A stretch of 11,292 nucleotides of DNA from NCBI GenBank assembly GCA_043779285.1, contig JAYWEL010000113.1:1-11292 (forward strand). Direction: 5' to 3'. Source of the DNA: MGR-bin208 sp043779285 (GTDB taxonomy: Bacteria; Bacteroidota; Bacteroidia; Chitinophagales; Chitinophagaceae). Both the position numbers and the translations under genes were made by a program. Positions 1 through 5,139 of the stretch are shown here, one piece after another (position 1 is the first letter of the stretch; each line of letters opens with the position of its first letter). Under the pieces are notes generated by a model that did not search any database, was not told where the DNA came from, and saw only the letters and a program-made list of their open reading frames with translations.

Positions 1-529
1 CTGTAGCAGATCCTTTAATGATTGGTGTTTTATCTCCATCAAATCCGTAGAATGTCAATAATTCACGGATCTCCATTTCTACCAGTTCAAGAAGTTCAGG
101 ATCATCAACAAGGTCAACCTTATTCATGAAAACCACCATACTTGGAACACCCACCTGACGGGCAAGAAGAATGTGTTCTTTTGTTTGTGGCATAGGACCA
201 TCAGTTGCAGCCACAACCAGGATAGCACCGTCCATTTGGGCAGCACCGGTAATCATGTTCTTTACATAATCAGCGTGACCAGGACAATCAACGTGAGCAT
301 AGTGCCTTTTTACTGTCTGGTATTCTACGTGGGCAGTGTTGATAGTGATACCACGTTCCTTTTCCTCAGGCGCAGCATCAATTTCATCATATTTTTTTGC
401 TGTTGCCAACCCTCTTGATGCAAGAATAGTTGTAATAGCAGCTGTAAGAGTTGTTTTACCGTGGTCAATGTGGCCAATGGTTCCAACGTTCAGATGGGGT
501 TTGTCCCGCTTAAAGGTCTCTTTTGACAT
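1..529 (-). CDS. tuf: Elongation factor Tu, N-terminal 176 codons (3' end outside window)
   Basis: EF-Tu is the GTPase that delivers aminoacyl-tRNA to the ribosomal A site. The visible part is most of the GTP-binding domain. It starts MSKETFKRDKPH, has the P-loop GHIDHGKT (residues 19-26), the switch I threonine in RGITIN (T62), the DCPGH motif (81-85) with the catalytic histidine H85, and the NKVD guanine-specificity motif (136-139). The reading frame is open to the window edge, so the gene is cut by the window and shows no sign of being broken. The ATG at 529 fits the family N-terminus. No Shine-Dalgarno precedes it, as is usual in Bacteroidota. It lies downstream of four tRNA genes on the same strand, as tufB does in E. 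coli, so it is probably co-transcribed with them. Residue 21 is Ile, where E. coli and most homologues have Val (V20 in mature numbering). Confidence 0.98.
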   Translation of the reverse strand, partial: MSKETFKRDKPHLNVGTIGHIDHGKTTLTAAITTILASRGLATAKKYDEIDAAPEEKERGITINTAHVEYQTVKRHYAHVDCPGHADYVKNMITGAAQMDGAILVVAATDGPMPQTKEHILLARQVGVPSMVVFMNKVDLVDDPELLELVEMEIRELLTFYGFDGDKTPIIKGSAT

Positions 530-751
530 GTTATCCGTTTTTAGGTTGTGTATACAATTAAAAATATATGTAGTCAGCAACATTGCTACTATCAGCTTCT
601 GTTGCGTCGCACACTTTTACGTTCTGTAATTCTAGTCAACAAGTTTTAGAAAGATAAAAAACTTCAAATGCTCTTTCATCCTGCTATTACCCTATTGACT
701 TTTCAATGAACTTAACTCTTGTTTTTCTCTCACTGATTTTACAATTCCTTA
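530..751 (-). other. Leader between the tRNA-tail repeats and tuf
   Basis: About 220 bases of AT-rich non-coding DNA upstream of tuf. I see no convincing open frame, no Shine-Dalgarno and no strong promoter. A TATCTTTC on the minus strand near 650 is only a partial match to the Bacteroidota -7 element. A short palindrome (AGCAATGTTGCT, near 582-593) could form a weak hairpin. The region most simply serves as the 5' UTR of tuf within the tRNA-tuf transcript. Confidence 0.4.
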
Positions 752-851
752 GAAGAGATCCGTTGACCCCGATCCAATCCGGGCGACCTCTTCCTTATTT
801 CTTAAAGAGCCGTTGACCCCGATCTAATCGGGGCGACCTCTTCCTTATTTC
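752..851 (-). repeat. Two tandem 50-bp tRNA-Thr 3'-half-like repeats with a palindrome in place of the T-arm
   Basis: Two units (752-801 and 802-851) repeat with a period of exactly 50 bp and continue in register into the true 3' end of tRNA-Thr(GGU) at 852 onward. On the minus strand each unit has the tRNA's GGAAGAGGTCG (3' anticodon stem and variable region) and its CAACGG acceptor tail. The T-arm between them is replaced by CCCCGAT-TAG-ATCGGGG in the unit next to the tRNA, a perfect 7-bp stem; the outer unit has one mismatch in that stem. Neither unit has a 5' tRNA half, so they are not tRNA genes. They are tRNA-derived debris or a structured spacer in the tRNA-tuf transcript. Confidence 0.85.
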
Positions 852-857
852 GAAGAG

Positions 858-929
<72 letters not shown>

Positions 930-930
930 T

Positions 931-1008
931 TGCTCAGTCGAGAGTTCAAAGTTCATAGTTCGGAGTCGGTCTCAGAACTCCATACTCAAGACTCCAGACT
1001 TTGAATTG
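931..1008 (-). repeat. Imperfect inverted-repeat spacer between tRNA-Gly and tRNA-Thr
   Basis: This spacer is built of degenerate GAGTTC/AAAGTTC/GGAGTC-type words, first in one orientation and then reversed. TTCAAAGT at 945-952 is complementary to ACTTTGAA at 998-1005, and GGAGTC at 962-967 to GACTCC at 990-995. AGTTC at 957-961 also pairs with GAACT at 975-979. The RNA could form a long interrupted hairpin that holds the two neighbouring tRNAs apart. It has no coding content. Confidence 0.6.
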
Positions 1009-1081
1009 AGCGGGAGACGAGGCTCGAACTCGCCACCTATAGCTTGGAAGGCTATCGCTCTACCAAATGAGCTACTCCCGC
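1009..1081 (-). tRNA. glyT: tRNA-Gly (anticodon UCC)
   Basis: A 73-nt cloverleaf with acceptor stem GCGGGAG/CTCCCGC, D-arm TAGCTCATTTGGTAGAGC, anticodon stem ATAGC/GCTAT and loop CTTCCAA. The anticodon is therefore UCC, reading GGA and GGG by wobble. The T-arm is GCGAG-TTCGAGC-CTCGT. The discriminator is U, as expected for bacterial tRNA-Gly, and CCA is not encoded. It corresponds in position to glyT of the E. coli thrU-tyrU-glyT-thrT-tufB operon. Confidence 0.97.
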
Positions 1082-1112
1082 TGCTAAGCTCTTAACTTAT
1101 AAAGATCTTTCG

Positions 1113-1195
1113 TGGGCAAGGATGGATTCGAACCACCGAACTCGTAAGAGAACAGATTTACAGTCTGTCGTCGTTGGCCACTTGACTACTTGCCC
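1113..1195 (-). tRNA. tyrU: tRNA-Tyr (anticodon GUA)
   Basis: An 83-nt class II tRNA with the long variable arm typical of bacterial tRNA-Tyr (TCTCTTACGAGTTC). The acceptor stem is GGGCAAG/CTTGCCC, and the anticodon stem ACAGA/TCTGT encloses CTGTAAA, giving anticodon GUA. The T-loop is TTCGAAT. The discriminator is A and CCA is not encoded. It is separated from tRNA-Gly by a 31-nt plain spacer. Confidence 0.97.
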
Positions 1196-1197
1196 AT

Positions 1198-1275
1198 TCA
1201 ATTTCAGATTATTTGATTTCAGATTGCAAATTTGAACTTAAATCTGAAATCTCCAATCGACAATCTGCAATCGCA
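1198..1275 (-). repeat. Nested inverted repeat filling the tRNA-Thr(UGU)/tRNA-Tyr spacer
   Basis: GATTTCAGATT (1215-1225) and its exact complement AATCTGAAATC (1241-1251) form an 11-bp stem with a 15-nt loop. Outside it, ATTTCAGATT (1201-1210) pairs with AATCTGCAAT (1262-1271) with one mismatch. The spacer is thus almost wholly made of one 10-mer and its reverse complement. It differs in sequence from the spacer at 931-1008 but has the same plan. Confidence 0.75.
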
Positions 1276-1277
1276 TG

Positions 1278-1350
1278 AGCCACTTGTCGGAATCGAACCA
1301 ACGACCTACTGATTACAAATCAGTTGCTCTACCAGCTGAGCTAAAGTGGC
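1278..1350 (-). tRNA. thrU: tRNA-Thr (anticodon UGU)
   Basis: A 73-nt cloverleaf with acceptor GCCACTT/AAGTGGC, D-arm TAGCTCAGCTGGTAGAGC, anticodon stem ACTGA/TCAGT and loop TTTGTAA, giving anticodon UGU for ACA and wobble codons. The T-arm is GTTGG-TTCGATT-CCGAC. The discriminator is U and CCA is not encoded. It is the first tRNA of the cluster, as thrU is in E. coli. A degenerate look-alike with the same 5' end lies just upstream at 1370-1442. Confidence 0.97.
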
Positions 1351-1369
1351 GTTATTTATAAAATTCTAT

Positions 1370-1442
1370 AACCACTTTAATTATTTTGCCTAACCTCTTC
1401 CTTAAATCGAAATCAGGAAGCTTATGGCTGAGCTAAAGTGGC
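1370..1442 (-). pseudogene. Degenerate tRNA-Thr-like element in the leader of the tRNA cluster
   Basis: The minus-strand sequence begins with the first 16 nt of tRNA-Thr(UGU), GCCACTTTAGCTCAGC. Exactly 73 nt from that start, the length of the real gene, it ends with AAGTGGT plus a U discriminator. That closes a 7-bp acceptor stem with one G-U pair. The interior has diverged: the D-stem cannot close, and CTTCCT/AGGAAG makes a 6-bp stem with a 12-nt loop that resembles the tRNA-Thr(GGU) anticodon stem. No T-arm remains in place, though a TTCGATT string occurs in that loop. It is most simply a decayed tRNA duplicate. A retained tRNA-like structure is possible. Confidence 0.7.
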
Positions 1443-1454
1443 TTTCCCTTCAGC

Positions 1455-1494
1455 CCGCCATTGTCCTTTGATTATTCTCCGGATAATATGGCGG
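1455..1494 (-). other. Leader stem-loop of the tRNA-tuf transcription unit
   Basis: The outer arms CCGCCAT (1455-1461) and ATGGCGG (1488-1494) pair perfectly. An inner stem ATTATTC/GGATAAT (1471-1477 with 1481-1487, one G-U pair) has a 3-nt loop. A 9-nt bulge (1462-1470) separates the two stems on one side only. It lies between the predicted promoter and the first tRNA-like element, so it would be transcribed in the leader. No U-tract follows, so it does not look like a terminator. Confidence 0.6.
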
Positions 1495-1534
1495 TCAAGG
1501 CAATAAAGAACTACCCCCAAAATCTTAGGGGAGG

Positions 1535-1542
1535 CAAAGGTA
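1535..1542 (-). promoter_or_regulatory. Predicted -7 promoter element for the tRNA-tuf unit
   Basis: The minus strand reads TACCTTTG, an exact match to the Bacteroidota -7 consensus TAnnTTTG. It sits downstream of the hpf terminator and about 190 nt upstream of the first tRNA, where an independent promoter is needed. I found no clear TTTG -33 element at the expected distance, so the call rests on the -7 match and position. Confidence 0.55.
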
Positions 1543-1594
1543 AGGGAATTTGATAATTGGAAAAATCTTTGCGCTTATTTTTTACGCTGATTAT

Positions 1595-1626
1595 GAAAAA
1601 GAAAAGATCCCACCGAAGCGGGATCT
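1595..1626 (-). terminator. Rho-independent terminator after hpf
   Basis: The minus strand folds as AGATCCCGC-TTCG-GTGGGATCT, a 9-bp stem (one G-U pair) capped by a C(UUCG)G tetraloop, followed by TTTTCTTTTT. It begins 8 nt after the hpf stop codon. It separates rpsU-xerC-hpf from the tRNA-tuf unit. The A-run on the other side might give weak termination in the plus direction as well. Confidence 0.9.
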
Positions 1627-1634
1627 AAAAAAAT

Positions 1635-1934
1635 TTATGCTGCTTGTTTTTGTTTTTTCTTTTTTATTTGAATTAACATGGAGTCTAACGCATCATCAAA
1701 AGACTCCTCAAAAGATTTACTTGATGTTTTAGAAAAAAAATTATGTCTGGGTACGTGTACTCTGATCTCAGCGATCTTGTCTTTAATGGTATGAACCACA
1801 TTATCGAGTTTCAGAAACACATCTACTTTTACAATGCGGTCGTGAAAAACCTGTAACTTTTGTAATCTCTGATTAATATAGTCTACAAGTTTATCGTCCG
1901 CATCAAACCGAACTGTTTGGATCTTCACGTTCAT
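1635..1934 (-). CDS. hpf: Short ribosome hibernation promoting factor (HPF/RaiA family)
   Basis: This 99-residue protein fits the short HPF/YfiA (ribosomal subunit interface) family, which binds the 30S decoding region and stabilises inactive ribosomes in starvation. It starts MNVKIQTVRFDADDKLVDYI and has the family's beta-alpha-beta pattern. FLKLDN and EIRVHVPRHNFF form the middle strands, and SFEESFDDALDSMLIQIKKK forms the second helix. The tail is lysine-rich. It lacks the C-terminal dimerisation domain of long HPF. The ATG at 1934 has no Shine-Dalgarno. A 159-bp gap separates it from the upstream xerC, without a clear terminator or promoter, so read-through from rpsU-xerC is likely. A terminator follows directly. 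Linkage to rpsU, tRNAs and tuf fits a ribosome role. Confidence 0.93.
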   Translation of the reverse strand: MNVKIQTVRFDADDKLVDYINQRLQKLQVFHDRIVKVDVFLKLDNVVHTIKDKIAEIRVHVPRHNFFSKTSSKSFEESFDDALDSMLIQIKKKKQKQAA

Positions 1935-2093
1935 ATCAATCGCATTTAAAGGTGAAAAAATAAATAAAGAACTTTGTTGTCATTCAAAAAATTTATGGCA
2001 TAGGCTGATTTTTTGGTACCTTATGAAATTACTGTAAAACCTGTTTTTTTCCAAATAAAACTTAGCTAAAAATTATTGTGCAGATTAAAAAAA

Positions 2094-2999
2094 TTATGCT
2101 TTTGGATGAGCTTTTTTATACACTTCTTTAAGCTTTTCAATAGAACTATGCGTGTAGATCTGTGTGCTGGCAAGACTGGCATGGCCCAATAACTCCTTTA
2201 CCGCATCCAGGTTGGCGCCATTATTCATCAGGTGTGTTGCAAACGTATGTCTTAGCACATGCGGGCTTTTTTTATCTAAAGTTTTAACATTACCTGCCAG
2301 CATTTTATGTACCAGGTTATATGCATACCTGGAATAAAGTTTTTTCCCTTTTGGCGTCACTAACAAAAAATTATCGGCTTCCTCAAATTTGGCTTTTTTG
2401 TGATCCACATAATCAATAATCAAGGCTATCATTTCCTTGCTTACAGGAATTATCCTTTCTTTATTTCCTTTACCCAGTACTTTTATCTGCTTTTTATAAT
2501 TATCTACTTGTACTTCTCTGAGATTTATCAATTCGCTAAGCCTCATCCCTGAATTATAAAGCAGTGTAATGATCAGCTTTGAATTCAAACTATCCCAATC
2601 TTCAGTAATATTATTAAGTGTACCGATAAGATCATATGTATCCTTTTCATTTATAAAAACAGGCAACCGTTTACTGATTTTTGGTGCTATCACATTTGAC
2701 ATGGGGGTTTGTTCAATACTCCCCAGTTTGAGATGATATTTAAAAAATGATTTTAATGTGGAGATCTTGCGGTTAATAGTTCTGGCAGTTATTTTTTGTT
2801 CTTTTAAGGAGGCGAGCCAGCTTCTGACATAGCTGTGAGGAATTTCATTTAGCCTGACCTGGCCATACTGCAGTTCAAGAAAATCAATAAACTGAATCAA
2901 ATCATCCTGGTAGCTGCGTATAGTATATAAGGAATACCTTTTTTCAAATTTCAGGTAGTCAAGAAAAGATTGGATATACGGAGGCTTGGGTTGGTTCAT
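2094..2999 (-). CDS. xerC: Site-specific tyrosine recombinase, XerC/XerD family
   Basis: The 301-residue length is normal for XerC/XerD. The N-terminal SAM-like DNA-binding domain spans about residues 8-95 (FLDYLKFEKRYSLYTIRSY), and the C-terminal catalytic domain about 108-295. The full catalytic set is visible: R153 in NSGMRLSEL, K177 in LGKGNKER, H247 and R250 in HVLRHTFATH, H273 in LLGHAS, and the nucleophile Y282 in QIYTHSS. The enzyme family resolves chromosome dimers at dif sites with FtsK. XerC and XerD cannot be told apart with certainty here. It lies 65 bp after rpsU with no terminator U-tract, so it is probably co-transcribed. A strong stem-loop ends just before its ATG, which has no Shine-Dalgarno. 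No phage or transposon genes are nearby, so it is housekeeping and not an integrase of a mobile element. Confidence 0.92.
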   Translation of the reverse strand: MNQPKPPYIQSFLDYLKFEKRYSLYTIRSYQDDLIQFIDFLELQYGQVRLNEIPHSYVRSWLASLKEQKITARTINRKISTLKSFFKYHLKLGSIEQTPMSNVIAPKISKRLPVFINEKDTYDLIGTLNNITEDWDSLNSKLIITLLYNSGMRLSELINLREVQVDNYKKQIKVLGKGNKERIIPVSKEMIALIIDYVDHKKAKFEEADNFLLVTPKGKKLYSRYAYNLVHKMLAGNVKTLDKKSPHVLRHTFATHLMNNGANLDAVKELLGHASLASTQIYTHSSIEKLKEVYKKAHPKA

Positions 3000-3004
3000 A
3001 AAAC

Positions 3005-3042
3005 AGGATAGCTACAAAGTTATAAAACTCTGTAGCTATCTC
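3005..3042 (-). promoter_or_regulatory. Stem-loop in the rpsU-xerC gap, abutting the xerC start
   Basis: GATAGCTACA (3007-3016) and TGTAGCTATC (3031-3040) form a perfect 10-bp stem with a 14-nt loop. Flanking AGG/CCT bases extend it slightly with a bulge. On the minus-strand mRNA the 3' arm ends about 5-7 nt before the xerC ATG. The bases after it (GTTTTATG) are too poor in U to make a strong terminator. It could act as an mRNA processing or stability element, an attenuator, or a block to xerC initiation. Confidence 0.7.
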
Positions 3043-3064
3043 CTATAATCTCATTAACTACGGA

Positions 3065-3262
3065 TTAACTTTCTATCTTTCCGATGCTAATATTTTGCTT
3101 ATAGATCGCTTTCAGTACTTCACCCCGACGTCTGACAGACGGCTTGATGAATGCCTGGCGTTCACGCAACTTCAATAACACTTTGCTCTTCTCAAATTTC
3201 TTTTTGTACTTCTTGAGTGCTTTGTCAATGTTTTCGCAGTCTTTTGAATCTATAATCAGCAT
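3065..3262 (-). CDS. rpsU: 30S ribosomal protein bS21
   Basis: The 65-residue basic protein matches bS21. It has the N-terminal MLIIDSKDCENIDKALKKYKKK segment, the VLLKLRERQAFIKPSVRRR core and a short C-terminal tail. bS21 binds the 30S platform beside the 3' end of 16S rRNA. In Bacteroidota, bS21 helps to sequester the anti-Shine-Dalgarno, which is why most genes lack Shine-Dalgarno sites. This gene is the exception in the window: it has a strong GGGAGG upstream (separate entry). It heads the rpsU-xerC-hpf unit, with a consensus -7 promoter element about 40 nt upstream of the ATG. Confidence 0.97.
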   Translation of the reverse strand: MLIIDSKDCENIDKALKKYKKKFEKSKVLLKLRERQAFIKPSVRRRGEVLKAIYKQNISIGKIES

Positions 3263-3270
3263 AACTTATA

Positions 3271-3279
3271 TACCTCCCT
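3271..3279 (-). promoter_or_regulatory. Strong Shine-Dalgarno of rpsU
   Basis: The minus strand reads AGGGAGGTA, with the core GGAGG ending 10 nt before the rpsU ATG. None of the other complete genes here has a comparable site at normal spacing. In Flavobacterium johnsoniae, ribosomes lacking bS21 expose their anti-Shine-Dalgarno and preferentially translate rpsU mRNA through such a site. Autoregulation of bS21 by the same route is the likely role here. Confidence 0.8.
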
Positions 3280-3300
3280 GGTATTTTTTTAAATGGGCAG

Positions 3301-3308
3301 CAAAGATA
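3301..3308 (-). promoter_or_regulatory. Predicted -7 promoter element of rpsU
   Basis: The minus strand reads TATCTTTG, an exact match to the Bacteroidota consensus TAnnTTTG. It lies about 40 nt before the rpsU ATG, which would give a short leader containing the Shine-Dalgarno. The upstream -33 element is not well conserved: a TTTG is present but too close. Confidence 0.65.
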
Positions 3309-3366
3309 GGGGTAGAAACCCAAATGAAAAAGCTTTTTGAAAAGGGATTTGATATTTGGAATTTGG

Positions 3367-3384
3367 TCCCAATAGCTATCGGGA
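3367..3384. repeat. 18-bp near-palindrome TCCCAATAGCTATCGGGA
   Basis: The sequence is a palindrome apart from one A/C mismatch pair. It stands between the divergent rpsU and ribE genes. Its arms (CCC-AT/AT-CGGG) closely resemble those of the palindromes inside the tRNA-tail repeats at 767-783 and 817-833. It may be one copy of a dispersed short palindrome, or an operator-like site for the divergent promoters. Confidence 0.5.
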
Positions 3385-3425
3385 TGAGATTTGTTCAAAT
3401 GCTTTCCTTTGGAGAGATTTGCCCC

Positions 3426-4016
3426 ATGTTTACCGGAATTATTGAAACCCAAGGCATAATTAAAAAAATAAAAGAAACCGGAGCCAACAAAAGCTTTTGG
3501 ATAAAGTCCTCCATTTCTCAAAAACTTAAAATAGATCAGAGTGTGGCTCATGACGGAGTTTGCCTGACAATAGTAGAAATAAAAAATAACCGTCACCGGG
3601 TAACTGCCATTGATGAAACACTATCGAAATCAACTCTGGCAAACTGGCAAGCTGGTAATGCTGTAAACCTGGAGAGATGCCTGAGACTAAATGCCCGACT
3701 TGATGGCCATATTGTACAGGGGCATGTGGATGCTGTTGGCACTTGTGTTAAAAAAGAAGAAAAAGAAGGCAGTTGGCTGTTCAATTTTCAGTTTCCAGAA
3801 AAGTTTTCCGGATTAATCATTGAAAAGGGTTCTATTACTATAAATGGTATCAGCCTTACTGTCTTTAATGTGTCTGGAAATACTTTCGATGTGGCTATTA
3901 TTCCCTACACTTTTGATAGCTGTAATATTAAATATATTGAGCCCGGGCACAAAGTGAATCTTGAATTTGACATGATTGGGAAATACATCAACCGGAAATT
4001 ATCTTTGACCAGGTAA
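3426..4016 (+). CDS. ribE: Riboflavin synthase, alpha chain
   Basis: This enzyme dismutates two 6,7-dimethyl-8-ribityllumazine molecules into riboflavin and 5-amino-6-ribitylamino-uracil, the last step of riboflavin synthesis. The 196-residue product has the normal length and two lumazine-binding barrels. The first begins MFTGIIE and contains DGVCLTIVE. The second contains GHIVQGHVDAVG, near residues 97-108, and KGSITINGISLTVFNV. The frame is open further upstream to 3144, but the family start MFTGI fixes the ATG at 3426. A GGAG 11 nt upstream is weak and badly spaced. I recognise no FMN riboswitch upstream. It is divergent from rpsU and only 20 bp before the acyltransferase gene, so it may be co-transcribed with the envelope block without sharing its function. 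Some databases name this gene ribC. Confidence 0.96.
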   Translation: MFTGIIETQGIIKKIKETGANKSFWIKSSISQKLKIDQSVAHDGVCLTIVEIKNNRHRVTAIDETLSKSTLANWQAGNAVNLERCLRLNARLDGHIVQGHVDAVGTCVKKEEKEGSWLFNFQFPEKFSGLIIEKGSITINGISLTVFNVSGNTFDVAIIPYTFDSCNIKYIEPGHKVNLEFDMIGKYINRKLSLTR

Positions 4017-4036
4017 CTTAATAACCAAACCCGCAA

Positions 4037-5134
4037 ATGACGGCTGTAAACCCCAACAGAGAACATTATCCTGCTTTAGATGGTTTAAGGGGTATTGCGA
4101 TTTTATTAGTTGTTTTCTTTCACAATTTTGGATTCATAGATTATTTCTATTTTGGTTGGCTTGGAGTAGATCTGTTTTTTGTTTTATCCGGATTTCTCAT
4201 TACTGAAATTCTATTAAAATCACTGGGCAACCCTGGTTTTTTAAGTAATTTCTTTATTCGAAGAATGCTTCGGATTTTTCCTCTCTATTATTTATTTTTA
4301 ATAATATTTCTCCTTGTTTTACCATCAGTTTCATCGCTAAAAGAGTCAATGAACTATTATGCTAATAACCAATGGTGGTTTTGGCTTTATATTCAAAATT
4401 GGCTGTATGTAATCAATCCTCCGGAGAGTAATAATCTCCTTCTTCATTTATGGTCGCTGGCAGTGGAAGAGCAGTTTTATATTATCTGGCCTTTTGTTAT
4501 TCTTTTAATCAGGAACAAAAAGTGGCTATTAGGATTAGTAATTGCACTTTTAATTGCGGTGATGCTTACAAGATCACTTCTTTGGGTTACCAATACAGAA
4601 GGCTTACAATACTTCAATCTTTATATTTTCACAAGAATTGACGGTATCTGTATTGGATGTGCTTTAGCACTTATCAGAAATTTAAATCCCAATTTTGTAA
4701 GAAACTACACTGCAATTATTGTGTCCTTTATTGCAGCTCTGAATTTTGCTTTTTTCTTCTTAAACAGGATGAATGATTTTTCTTTCCCATATTTCCCTTT
4801 TATAGGTTATACAACCTTTGCCATCCTTTTTGCAATACTTGTAGATGAATGTATAGTAAATAAATCAGGATTTCTTTCCAGGATTTTTCAAAATCCGATA
4901 CTCAGATTTTTTGGAAAAATTTCTTACGGTTTTTATATTATTCACTGGCCCGTATATAAATTAAGTTATGATGGTTTAGTTTCATGGTTAGATAATTTTA
5001 TCATTCATAACGATTTTCTGGTTTCTATCATCAGCTCATTGCTAGCTACTTGCCTGGCCATACTATTAAGTATTATTAGCTTTTATTTTTTTGAGAAACA
5101 TTTTCTATTGTTGAAAAACAAATTGAAATCATAA
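4037..5134 (+). CDS. Membrane acyltransferase, acyltransferase-3 (AT3) family
   Basis: AT3 proteins move acyl groups, commonly acetyl, across the inner membrane onto surface glycans such as O-antigen or peptidoglycan. The 365-residue product shows the family marks. LDGLRGIAILLVVFFHN lies at residues 14-30 with the key H29, followed by GVDLFFVLSGFLIT at 43-56. The RRMLRIFPLYY motif is at 75-85 and HLWSLAVEEQFY at 137-148. Near the C-terminus is LRFFGKISYGFYIIHWPVY. About ten hydrophobic membrane segments cover the protein. It has no C-terminal SGNH domain of the OatA type, but the next gene, 5 bp downstream, encodes a membrane-anchored SGNH-like protein. The ATG at 4037 has no Shine-Dalgarno. 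The acyl donor and acceptor cannot be told from the sequence. Confidence 0.93.
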   Translation: MTAVNPNREHYPALDGLRGIAILLVVFFHNFGFIDYFYFGWLGVDLFFVLSGFLITEILLKSLGNPGFLSNFFIRRMLRIFPLYYLFLIIFLLVLPSVSSLKESMNYYANNQWWFWLYIQNWLYVINPPESNNLLLHLWSLAVEEQFYIIWPFVILLIRNKKWLLGLVIALLIAVMLTRSLLWVTNTEGLQYFNLYIFTRIDGICIGCALALIRNLNPNFVRNYTAIIVSFIAALNFAFFFLNRMNDFSFPYFPFIGYTTFAILFAILVDECIVNKSGFLSRIFQNPILRFFGKISYGFYIIHWPVYKLSYDGLVSWLDNFIIHNDFLVSIISSLLATCLAILLSIISFYFFEKHFLLLKNKLKS

Positions 5135-5139
5135 ACGAA

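Noticed and set aside
173..629. Plus-strand frames opposite tuf
   Set aside because: They are antisense shadows of EF-Tu, whose motifs on the minus strand are unambiguous.
1550..1732. Plus-strand open frame of 60 codons
   Set aside because: It runs through the hpf terminator and antisense to hpf and has no family resemblance, so it is a chance frame.
3144..3425. N-terminal extension of riboflavin synthase
   Set aside because: The frame is open but overlaps rpsU and its promoter antisense. Riboflavin synthases start MFTGI, which is at 3426.
3286..3425. FMN riboswitch before ribE
   Set aside because: The 140-bp region lacks the conserved FMN-aptamer sequences, and the only notable structure is the 18-bp near-palindrome.
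3411..3425. GGAG as a Shine-Dalgarno for ribE
   Set aside because: It is only 4 bases and 11 nt from the ATG, and most genes in this window do without such sites, so chance occurrence is likely.
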